From Anaerolineae bacterium (lineage in GTDB: Bacteria; Chloroflexota; Anaerolineae; JAFGEY01): DNA of 27,689 nucleotides. The stretch covers positions 1 through 27,689 of the forward strand of contig JAFGEY010000305.1 of assembly GCA_016931365.1 (NCBI GenBank), read 5' to 3'. Every line of letters starts with the position of its first letter. The first letter of the stretch is position 1. Of this stretch, positions 7,036-13,475 are shown one piece after another. The notes beneath the pieces were generated by a model that was not told where the DNA came from, searched no databases, and saw only the letters and a list, made by a program, of their open reading frames with translations. The position numbers and the translations under genes were made by a program.

Positions 7036-8319
7036 GTCAGCCGGGTAAAGCGCGTCCGGCCAGGCCGTCAATCGCCGCGACGGGACGCGGGCGGATTGCA
7101 CATACTGCGCCCCGATCTCCTCCCAGCCGCCATCCAGGTGTTGGATCGCGGCGGCAGTGCCGGCCGCAAAACTGCGAAAGATGACCTCGACCTGCGGCCA
7201 TGCCTGGGCGATCACCTCGCGGACTTTGAGGAAATCGCCGTCGCCGGTCCACAGCTCCACCCGTCCGATCTGCGGATCACCCGCCCAGCGCGTGGCCATG
7301 GCAGCCATTGCCGTGTCGGCGTTGGCGACCATCCGCCCGTGACTGCGCTTGGGACGCTTGAGATCGAGGTCAAATCCGGCCTGTGCCAGGCGCTCGCGCA
7401 CAGCCAGCGTGTCGGGGATGTCGGGCACAAAGGCGATTTTGACCTCCACTGGACCATATCGTCCAGCCGCTTGCAGCAGCTGCCCATAGTCCAGGCAGGC
7501 ATTCAGGCCGTATTGGTCACTGCAAACCAGATCCAGGTTGGCCACATCGGCCATCACCGCCACGCCAAGACCGTTCGTTTGTCCATCTGTCTGCGGCTCA
7601 GTCTTCGACTGCAGCTCAACCTCCGGCTGCAGCCCCACACTTTCCAGCCCTTGGGTGTTTTCCTGTCGCTCGGATTCGTCCGGCTCTGCAGAGGGTGGTA
7701 AGAGCGGCATGCCCGTCATCGTCGGCAGCTCAGACGTCGAGAGATGCTGCCAGCGCTGCGCCAGCGCTGCAGCGCCAGGCAGTTGGCGGCGGGTCGCTTC
7801 GTCAAGAACGCGTTCATAAGTCTGAACTGCGCCCAGCCGCTCGATCGTCTTGAACAGACGCGAGAGGATCTCTTCCGTCAACGTTGCGTCCAACGCCTGC
7901 TGCCAGCATTGTTCGGCCTCGGCAGCACAGCCCAACCTGTACAGGCACGCGCCCCATTGTACCAGCAGCTTGGCTCCGTTGGCATAGTAGGCGGGGCTGT
8001 ACTCGGTCGCCAGCCGCCAGTTCTGATAGGCCCAGCGAAACACCGGCAGCGCCTCCTGCAAATCGCCGGCGCGCAGCAGGCAGCCGGCCACTTCCAGCAG
8101 CGGCTTGTAGTGGTCTGGCTCTTGGCCCACCGAGAACCAGCCAGCCAGCTTTTCGATCTCGGCGGCGGCGCCGGCCTGCCGGGCCCAGATGGCCAGGTCA
8201 TGCGGGCGCAGGCCGGCGTCGGCCAGAACTCGTTCCAGCGTTTGCGGGTAATGGAACAGGGAGCGGATCAGTGCGGCAGGGACCTGGGTGTTGTCGATCA
8301 ACAGATCAGAATCCATCAT
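7018..8319 (-). CDS. helical-repeat plus NYN-domain nuclease
   Basis: A 433-aa protein. Residues about 1-215 are helical and TPR-like (LLEVAGCLLRAGDLQEALPVF; AAEAEQCWQQALDAT). A low-complexity linker rich in E, Q, T follows. The C-terminal ~185 residues are an NYN (PIN-like, DUF88/LabA) ribonuclease domain: VMADVANLDL holds the first catalytic Asp, ANADTAMAAMATRWA the second acidic site, and ELWTGDGDFLKV the conserved GDGDF. It probably cleaves RNA. The ATG pair at 8319/8316 follows AAAGGAGGCACGACA; the long upstream frame to 8631 crosses the motif pair and is rejected. It has its own copy of the 18-bp motif at 8354-8371. The last codons coincide with motif copy 2. Confidence 0.8.
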   Translation of the reverse strand: MMDSDLLIDNTQVPAALIRSLFHYPQTLERVLADAGLRPHDLAIWARQAGAAAEIEKLAGWFSVGQEPDHYKPLLEVAGCLLRAGDLQEALPVFRWAYQNWRLATEYSPAYYANGAKLLVQWGACLYRLGCAAEAEQCWQQALDATLTEEILSRLFKTIERLGAVQTYERVLDEATRRQLPGAAALAQRWQHLSTSELPTMTGMPLLPPSAEPDESERQENTQGLESVGLQPEVELQSKTEPQTDGQTNGLGVAVMADVANLDLVCSDQYGLNACLDYGQLLQAAGRYGPVEVKIAFVPDIPDTLAVRERLAQAGFDLDLKRPKRSHGRMVANADTAMAAMATRWAGDPQIGRVELWTGDGDFLKVREVIAQAWPQVEVIFRSFAAGTAAAIQHLDGGWEEIGAQYVQSARVPSRRLTAWPDALYPADFRYQR

Positions 8320-8353
8320 TGTCGTGCCTCCTTTTAAAGTTTGGCAGTCGTGT

Positions 8354-8371
8354 TCACCTCTGGTAACGAAA
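8354..8371 (-). promoter_or_regulatory. shared 18-bp motif, copy 3 (upstream of NYN gene)
   Basis: Minus-strand TTTCGTTACCAGAGGTGA ends 34 bp before the NYN ATG at 8319. With only about 20 bp between the motif and the Shine-Dalgarno, the leader must be very short or the motif lies in it. It forms a head-to-head pair with copy 4, 16 bp apart. Confidence 0.75.
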
Positions 8372-8387
8372 GAGATTTTCTGGCCAG

Positions 8388-8405
8388 TTTCGTTACCAGA
8401 GATGA
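8388..8405 (+). promoter_or_regulatory. shared 18-bp motif, copy 4 (upstream of zinc-ribbon/CSD gene)
   Basis: Plus-strand TTTCGTTACCAGAGATGA ends 39 bp before the ATG at 8445. Together with copy 3 it makes a divergent control region serving genes on both strands. Confidence 0.75.
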
Positions 8406-8444
8406 AAGGATTCAAACCGGATTCAACCAGCAAAGGAGGACAAA

Positions 8445-8831
8445 ATGAGACATGTGCGAGTGGACTATCCGCCGGCGGGCGCACCCCCCCGGCAGCAGAT
8501 GCAGCGTCAGGCGCGATCGACGCCCCGTTGCGCCCGCCATCCCGGCGTCCATATGGTACTGGCCGGAACCAACATGCAGTGGAACACGGTGCGCTACATC
8601 TGCCCGATGTGCGACGCGATGGGACTGCCACCCGTCGAAGTGGCGACTGGCGTGGTCAGCGGCTACTGGCCGCAGCGCGGCTACGGGTTCATCGACAACG
8701 GCGGCCCGCGCATCTTTTTCCACGTCTCGGACCTGACCGGGCAGTTTACACCCTATGTGGGGATGCCGGTCACGTGCCAGGTGGAGCAGAACGCCAAAGG
8801 GTTGGTCGCCAGACAGGTCGGCGCGCACTGA
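8445..8831 (+). CDS. zinc-ribbon-like / cold-shock domain protein
   Basis: A 128-aa protein. The C-terminal ~60 residues are a cold-shock domain: GVVSGYWPQRGYGFIDNGG, then IFFHVSDLTG with RNP1-like GYGFI and RNP2-like IFFHV, ending in QVEQNAKGLVARQV. The N-terminal half is basic and holds CARHPGVHM and YICPMCD, which could form a small zinc-binding site. Start ATG at 8445 has AAAGGAGGACAAA upstream. It is the only plus-strand gene of this sub-region and has its own copy of the 18-bp motif. It is a second CSD protein in the same regulon and is likely a single-strand nucleic-acid chaperone. Confidence in the CSD is high; the zinc site is tentative. Confidence 0.8.
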   Translation: MRHVRVDYPPAGAPPRQQMQRQARSTPRCARHPGVHMVLAGTNMQWNTVRYICPMCDAMGLPPVEVATGVVSGYWPQRGYGFIDNGGPRIFFHVSDLTGQFTPYVGMPVTCQVEQNAKGLVARQVGAH

Positions 8832-8844
8832 CAGGCGCGGTAAC

Positions 8845-8879
8845 CAAAACAAGGGAAGGCTCGGCCTTCCCTTGTTTTG
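8845..8879 (+). terminator. strong hairpin terminator after the CSD gene
   Basis: A perfect 16-bp stem with a TCG loop (left arm 8845-8860, right arm 8864-8879). The right arm ends in TTGTTTTG. It fits intrinsic termination of the plus-strand CSD gene and may work from the other strand too. Confidence 0.8.
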
Positions 8880-8893
8880 ATCGTGTCAATCTG

Positions 8894-8932
8894 TCAATAA
8901 ACCAGGTTTTTTACAAAAACCTGGTTTATTGA
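8894..8932. terminator. second perfect hairpin between convergent genes
   Basis: An 18-bp perfect stem (8894-8911 with 8915-8932) over a TAC loop. It ends a few bases before the stop codon of the convergent minus-strand gene at 8938, so it is probably that gene's terminator. Confidence 0.7.
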
Positions 8933-8937
8933 TCAAT

Positions 8938-9312
8938 CTACCACCGGCTGCCGTTCAGCATTTCGTCGGCCTCGAACAGGTTATAAAACCCCATCGCCTC
9001 GCGGTTGCGGCACACAAACTGCCACAAAAAACGCTGCCAGTCGGTGAGCGTGCGGCCGGCTTGTACGGCTTGGGCCAGGCCCGGCAGATAGGGCATCACC
9101 AGGTCAGCGGTCAGCCGATCTTCCAGGTCTTGCGACAACTGCCGGGAGCGCTCTGGCGCGAGAGGACGTATGCCCTCTGCATAGGCATAGGCGCACTGCG
9201 GGCAGATCAGAAAATGGAGCGCCAGTTCCTGGCGCTCCAGCTCGTTCAACGGCGGGTCCTGGGCGACCAGCCGGCGCACCAGTTCGGCATAGTAGAGCGG
9301 ATGTTCGGGCAT
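8938..9312 (-). CDS. small protein with an anti-sigma-type HxxxCxxC motif
   Basis: A 124-aa protein that I do not recognise as a named family. It contains ALHFLICPQCAYAYAEG, in which HFLICPQC fits the H-x3-C-x2-C signature of zinc-binding anti-sigma factor domains; the preceding helix (LNELERQELALHF) is also like that fold. The rest is helical (LEDRLTADLVMPYLPGLAQA; WQRFLWQFVCRNREAMGF). There is no membrane segment and no sigma-factor gene nearby. The ATG at 9312 follows CCAGGAGGCAACAACG; the longer frame to 9384 crosses a hairpin and is rejected. It follows the 315-aa gene in the same direction, after a 10-bp hairpin, and probably shares its motif-controlled promoter. Confidence 0.65.
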   Translation of the reverse strand: MPEHPLYYAELVRRLVAQDPPLNELERQELALHFLICPQCAYAYAEGIRPLAPERSRQLSQDLEDRLTADLVMPYLPGLAQAVQAGRTLTDWQRFLWQFVCRNREAMGFYNLFEADEMLNGSRW

Positions 9313-9360
9313 CGTTGTTGCCTCCTGGAACAATGGGTGGTCGGGATATGCGAAAGCACT

Positions 9361-9390
9361 CTCCCGGTGGGTATGGTCGTCCACCGGGAG
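9361..9390 (-). terminator. intercistronic hairpin
   Basis: CTCCCGGTGG (9361-9370) pairs perfectly with CCACCGGGAG (9381-9390) over a 10-nt loop, just after the stop of the 315-aa gene. There is no T-run. It may be a partial terminator or a processing/stability stem. Confidence 0.5.
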
Positions 9391-9399
9391 GATCGAGCT

Positions 9400-10347
9400 T
9401 CAGGCGATGAACGCCGTGGGATCGACCAGATCGTGCATATCCCACTTGTCGTCGTCCAATGACTCCTGTTCGCGCCGGTCCAGACTGGCCAGGGCCGCAT
9501 CCAGGTAGCCCTGACGACGGTCTTGAGGCAGGTGGCGCTTGCCGCGCCAGGGAATGTCCGCATACTCTTGCTCGTCGTACAGCGTGCGCGCGGTCTGGAC
9601 GTCGCCGGCATAGCGTTTGACCCACGCCGTCGTCTCGTCCAGCGCAAAGAAGCGGATCACCGCTTCATAGTTCAAACCGCTGCGCCCGCCACCACGCGCC
9701 ATGTGCAGCAGTTGCGCCTTGAATGGATTCGGCAGCGCGGTGGACAGCACGAAAGCTGCGAAATCCGGCGCGATCTCGGGCCGCGTCACCAAGTTCTCGA
9801 TCTGCCGCAGCGCCCGGCTGACCGCGCTCTCATAGTGGTCGAGCTTCCACTGGATGTGCGCGCGCATCGGCCTGGCAGGCAGGTAGCGGCTCAGGCACTT
9901 GCACAGCGAGAGCAGCAGCCCTGGATCTTCGTCCAGCGGGTCCTCGCCGAAATGCTGTGCAACCTGGAACGCGCGTTTATAGATCACGCCCAGGGTGTAG
10001 CGGATCATCGCCTGGGACAGCGGGTCCAGATCGGCAAAGGCACACCCTTCGATCATCAACGCGGCAAAGGCATAGCGCGTGGCCAGATCGCGGACCGCTT
10101 CGGGCGGATCGCGGCGCTGGCGCAGCGCGGCCAACACTTCAGGCTGCAAGCCCAGCTCGATGATGCCGGCAATGACGCGCCGCCGTTCCGTGCCATCTAT
10201 GCGGGTGGGATGCGTTCCATCCATCGACGCTCCGGTCGACCGATCGAACAGCCGGGTGACGACCTCTTCAAGCTCTGCGCGCGTCCAGGCTGCCGGCTGG
10301 CCGGCGTCTTGAATCGTAGTAACAGACCGCGTATGCAGATTCAACAT
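9400..10347 (-). CDS. hypothetical protein, 315 aa, largely helical
   Basis: I do not recognise this family. The protein is predicted helical throughout, with no transmembrane segment or signal peptide. Visible features are an N-terminal stretch WTRAELEEVVTRLFDRS, a region ERRRVIAGIIELGLQPEVLA, a central LDPLSQAMIRYTLGVIYKRA, and a C-terminal acidic tail ending DDDKWDMHDLVDPTAFIA. The ATG at 10347 follows GAGGAGGAACCG; the 26 extra residues to 10425 in the same frame are not supported. Motif copy 5 lies 107 bp upstream. Divergent to the csm operon, it heads a unit with the HxxxCxxC protein. Its place in the regulon is the only clue to its job. Confidence 0.75.
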   Translation of the reverse strand: MLNLHTRSVTTIQDAGQPAAWTRAELEEVVTRLFDRSTGASMDGTHPTRIDGTERRRVIAGIIELGLQPEVLAALRQRRDPPEAVRDLATRYAFAALMIEGCAFADLDPLSQAMIRYTLGVIYKRAFQVAQHFGEDPLDEDPGLLLSLCKCLSRYLPARPMRAHIQWKLDHYESAVSRALRQIENLVTRPEIAPDFAAFVLSTALPNPFKAQLLHMARGGGRSGLNYEAVIRFFALDETTAWVKRYAGDVQTARTLYDEQEYADIPWRGKRHLPQDRRQGYLDAALASLDRREQESLDDDKWDMHDLVDPTAFIA

Positions 10348-10453
10348 CGGTTCCTCCTCGTCTCGGAACAGGGCAGCGACCTGACGGCCGCTGCTGGCCA
10401 GACAGATAAGGAGCCAGTCGTTCACGAAGAGATCGACGATCTTGCTATGCGGT

Positions 10454-10471
10454 CTATATCTGGTAACGAAA
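10454..10471 (-). promoter_or_regulatory. shared motif, copy 5 (divergent variant)
   Basis: The minus strand reads TTTCGTTACCAGATATAG: the first 13 bases match the other copies exactly, while the TGA end has diverged. It lies 107 bp before the ATG of the 315-aa gene. Confidence 0.6.
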
Positions 10472-10503
10472 TCAACGGTGGGAAGTCAGCTCGAAAACAA
10501 GAT

Positions 10504-10532
10504 TTGCACGGAATGAGAGGATGTGTTAAAAT
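10504..10532 (+). promoter_or_regulatory. candidate promoter of the csm operon
   Basis: TTGCAC (10504-10509) and TAAAAT (10527-10532) are separated by 17 bp. The -10 is good and the -35 poor. They lie about 155 bp before the first gene at 10689. No copy of the 18-bp motif faces this operon, so the interference genes appear to be controlled separately. Confidence 0.35.
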
Positions 10533-10688
10533 AAAGAGGTTATAAGAGCCAAGTCAGTGAAAACTCTTGACAATCAAACACCATGATACTCTTCTTTTTC
10601 CGTCATTGCCCAACATCCATCTGATACGATCCTGACTTGAATCTGCCTTCGCTCCACTGCCGGACCCTCAAATCAAAGGAGCCGCGCT

Positions 10689-12443
10689 ATGGATCACATC
10701 GCCCGCTGGTGGCACGATCGAGCCAGCGATCTGAGCGAAGAAGAACTGAAACAGACCACCCGAGGGTATTGGGATAGAAAACTCCCCACCTCAGATGCTT
10801 CGCCCGAACAGCGAATCGCGTGGTATATTGCACGTCTGCTGCCTGAAGAGTTGGCTGTTGCCGAAGACCGACGCCATGCCCTCGAATATCCGCCCTGTCA
10901 TACGCTGACCCTGCTGGTTGGACACTCCCCGGAGCCTCTGCTGCAAGCGATCGGCGTTTTCCAGCCACGGCGCATAGTTTTGGCCCTCAATCAAGATTAT
11001 GGTGGCCGCTGTGGTAAAAGCTATGGTGAGGAATTGCAGGGATGGATCACGGCTTACCTTGCGCCCTTGCTGCCCAAAGCGCTTGCCATTGACCTGTGTG
11101 TGATGGCCGACCGGCCCGATGCGGTATTTCAATCATTTTGCCAGTGTGTCTTGCCTGACCGGCAGCGAAATCTTGCGGTCATCGTTGACATCACCGGGGC
11201 CAAAAAGAGCATGGTCGCCGGCGCATTCCTCTTTGCTGCCTATGCCGACATTCCTATCTCGTACGTGGATTTTGACCAGTACGACGCCGAATATCGCCGC
11301 CCATTAGGCTACCACTGCCGGATCGGCACATTGGCCAACCCTTACGATGCGTTTCGCCTGCGCGAGTGGGAGCGGGCGCAGCGGATGTACGAAACCTATC
11401 GCTTTCGCGCGGCTGCCGATGCTTTGACCGATATTCTGGCCGGACTGCGCCAGACGCCATCCCCCCTCGCTTCGAATGCCCCAAGTCCTTTCCTTCCCTT
11501 CGATCTGGGCGCGGTCCGAACGCTGCTTCAGGCTGTGTGCCTGTACGCAGCCTGGGACGAGGGCGATTACGTGCTGGCCCATCGCCTGTACCAGGCGCTG
11601 CGCCGAGATGTCCCTGGCTTTGCGCCGCCGGCGGCCGTGAGCCTGCTGGCCGGGGTGTGGCCGCATGCGGAGGAGACGGCATCTGCCGAGGATGCTGCCC
11701 GTCAGTTGCTTGACCTCCACGAACGATTGTGGACGCCTCCAGGTTCGATCTTTGAGTCCAATGCGCGCCTGCTGGCCTATGCTCATGACGAGTTGGCCCG
11801 CATCGAGCGGATGGTTGACACAGACGAAGACCACCGCTCGGCGCTGCTCCGCGCGGCCGGGTTGGATGAACTGCTGCTCAAGGCGCGCCTGGTACGCCTG
11901 TGGAGTGCCCAGGGTGACTTGATCGAACTGTGGGATCAAGATGAACGAGAGATGTTTCAGCGCCGATCGTTGACCGAAGACGAGCAATCCAGGCTGTACG
12001 AGGCTTTGCTCACCCATCAAGGCACCGACCATATGCGCCGCGCGCTGCAAAAATGCACCGTGTACGACAAGTGGCTGGCCCGTACCGTGCCGGCATTTGT
12101 CAAACTGGATCTGTGGCGGACATCTTACCGCCTCCGGCCGGCAGCCGGGGTAACTCCATTGGTCGGATATGATCGAGTGGCCGGCCTGAATGGTGAAACG
12201 TTGACCCAACTGCGCAATCAGGCCATCCATATGTATCTGTACGTGACACAGCCGATCGTCCGGGCCGCCGTGCAACTGGCGCGGGCCAACCTGGACGATT
12301 TTCGGGCCAACTGGACACACCTGTGCGGCGACGTCCCCCCAATGACTGCTCAAGACGTTGGACAAATACCGTGGGAACAGTTGTGCACGTTGTGTGGGCT
12401 TGATTTTTTGCCCTTTGTCCCGCCGCGCGAGGAACATACCTGA
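10689..12443 (+). CDS. csm6-like: CARF-HEPN ribonuclease, Csm6/Csx1-type
   Basis: A 584-aa cyclic-oligoadenylate-activated RNase of type III CRISPR systems. The CARF half shows HTLTLLVGHSPEPLLQAIG (about 71-89), the first Rossmann strand and loop, and DITGAKKSMVAGAFLFAAY (167-185), the ligand-binding D-x-T-G-x-K-K motif seen in TIGR02710/Csm6-type proteins. A helical middle follows. Near the C-terminus RNQAIH (509-514) fits the HEPN catalytic motif R-x4-H. The start ATG at 10689 has AAAGGAG upstream. It heads the csm operon and abuts cas6 (its stop is directly followed by the cas6 ATG). It would degrade RNA non-specifically when Cas10 makes cOA. Confidence in CARF-HEPN is high; Csm6 versus Csx1 naming is open. 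Confidence 0.88.
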   Translation: MDHIARWWHDRASDLSEEELKQTTRGYWDRKLPTSDASPEQRIAWYIARLLPEELAVAEDRRHALEYPPCHTLTLLVGHSPEPLLQAIGVFQPRRIVLALNQDYGGRCGKSYGEELQGWITAYLAPLLPKALAIDLCVMADRPDAVFQSFCQCVLPDRQRNLAVIVDITGAKKSMVAGAFLFAAYADIPISYVDFDQYDAEYRRPLGYHCRIGTLANPYDAFRLREWERAQRMYETYRFRAAADALTDILAGLRQTPSPLASNAPSPFLPFDLGAVRTLLQAVCLYAAWDEGDYVLAHRLYQALRRDVPGFAPPAAVSLLAGVWPHAEETASAEDAARQLLDLHERLWTPPGSIFESNARLLAYAHDELARIERMVDTDEDHRSALLRAAGLDELLLKARLVRLWSAQGDLIELWDQDEREMFQRRSLTEDEQSRLYEALLTHQGTDHMRRALQKCTVYDKWLARTVPAFVKLDLWRTSYRLRPAAGVTPLVGYDRVAGLNGETLTQLRNQAIHMYLYVTQPIVRAAVQLARANLDDFRANWTHLCGDVPPMTAQDVGQIPWEQLCTLCGLDFLPFVPPREEHT

Positions 12444-13457
12444 ATGTTGTCTCAGCTTCCGCTGCTGCGCTTGCGCTTTTGCCTGCGGGTGACCGAAGCG
12501 GCCGCCCTGCCGCCGTACAAGGGCGATCTGCTGCGCTTTGCCCTGCTCTGGCACCTGGGCAGCCTGTGGTGCCGCGAGCCGGAGCGCTGCCGTGACGGCT
12601 GCCGGCAGCCGGGCGAATGCCTGTTTGGCCGCCTGATCGAGCCGCTGGCAGACTCAACCTGGTCCGAGCCGCTGCGCCGTTTGATGGGCAGCACGCCGCC
12701 GCCGGCCTATACCCTGTGGGACTGCCAAGACCGGCGGACCCAGGTTCTGCCGGGCGACCGGTTCAGCTTTGAGCTGACCTTGATCGGCGAGACGGCGATC
12801 CGCCAACTGCCGGCCTTTCTGGCCGCCTTTATGATCTGCGGCGAGCGCGGGATCGGCCGCGAGCGGCTGCGCGGCCAACTGGAGCGGGTTGAAGCGTTGA
12901 GCGGGCCGGATGGCCAGGTGCGTGAGCTGTTGGTGGACGGTGCGTGGCAGGGCGGGCCGGTCGAAGAGATGGCGATCGGCTATGCGGATGGCCTGCATTG
13001 GGCCATCCCCCCGATCTTCCCCCCCGCAAGCGGGAGGGACCGAGGGGGGGTAACGCGGTTTTGCCTGCGCTTCCTCAGTCCGGTGGAGGTCAAGGTAAAA
13101 GGCCAGGTTGCGCGCACGCCCGAGTTCCCGGCCCTGGCGCGGGCGGCCGTGCGGCGGCTGCGCATTCTGAGCGAAGTGCACGGCGTGGGCGAGTGGTCGC
13201 ACGCCGGCTATGGGCCGCTGCTCGATCTGGCCGACGGGGTGCGCCTGGAACACCACGAAACGACGTGGCTGTGCCTGCCCCGGCACAGCCAGCGTGGCGG
13301 CTGGATGGCCACCGAAGGGTTCGTCGGCCAGGCATGGTATGTGGCAGAAGGGGACGTGCGTCCGCTGCTGGCGGCCTTGTGGCTGGGCCAGTGGCTGGGC
13401 GTGGGCAAGGGCGCGACATGGGGCGGGGGAAGGTATGAGGTGCAGGTGGTTGAGTAA
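12444..13457 (+). CDS. cas6: Cas6 pre-crRNA processing endoribonuclease
   Basis: This 337-aa RAMP-fold RNase cuts the repeat to make crRNAs with an 8-nt 5' handle. The C-terminal glycine-rich loop is clear (WLGVGKGATWGGGRYEVQV), as is the second RRM-like half (VEVKVKGQ, then RLRILSEVHGVGEWSHAGYG, quoted in parts). The N-terminus (PPYKGDLLRFALLWHLG) matches the large Cas6 of type III loci. A cysteine-rich stretch (CREPERCRDGCRQPGEC) near residue 43-60 may bind zinc. The start is immediately after the CARF-HEPN stop. Residues about 188-203 (PPIFPPASGRDRGGV) are encoded by a C/G palindromic element inserted in frame, of the same type as in the RT gene. Confidence 0.93.
   Translation: MLSQLPLLRLRFCLRVTEAAALPPYKGDLLRFALLWHLGSLWCREPERCRDGCRQPGECLFGRLIEPLADSTWSEPLRRLMGSTPPPAYTLWDCQDRRTQVLPGDRFSFELTLIGETAIRQLPAFLAAFMICGERGIGRERLRGQLERVEALSGPDGQVRELLVDGAWQGGPVEEMAIGYADGLHWAIPPIFPPASGRDRGGVTRFCLRFLSPVEVKVKGQVARTPEFPALARAAVRRLRILSEVHGVGEWSHAGYGPLLDLADGVRLEHHETTWLCLPRHSQRGGWMATEGFVGQAWYVAEGDVRPLLAALWLGQWLGVGKGATWGGGRYEVQVVE
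13006..13050. repeat. REP-like C/G palindrome, in-frame inside cas6
   Basis: The core CCCCCCCGC-AAG-CGGG with flanking C and G runs (CCCCCCGATC at 13007-13016; GACCGAGGGGGGG at 13038-13050) forms a nested palindrome of about 45 bp. It keeps the cas6 frame and adds about 15 residues rich in Pro, Gly and Arg. Same family as the element at 5484-5560. Confidence 0.75.
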
Positions 13458-13475
13458 AAAAGGATGGAGGTGCGT

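Noticed and set aside
8320..8631. N-terminal extension of the NYN protein to 8631
   Set aside because: It reads through the divergent motif pair and overlaps the opposite CSD gene; a good ribosome-binding site marks the start at 8319.
10567..10588. TTGACA...GATACT as the csm promoter
   Set aside because: The spacing is only 12 bp, too short for a sigma-70 promoter.
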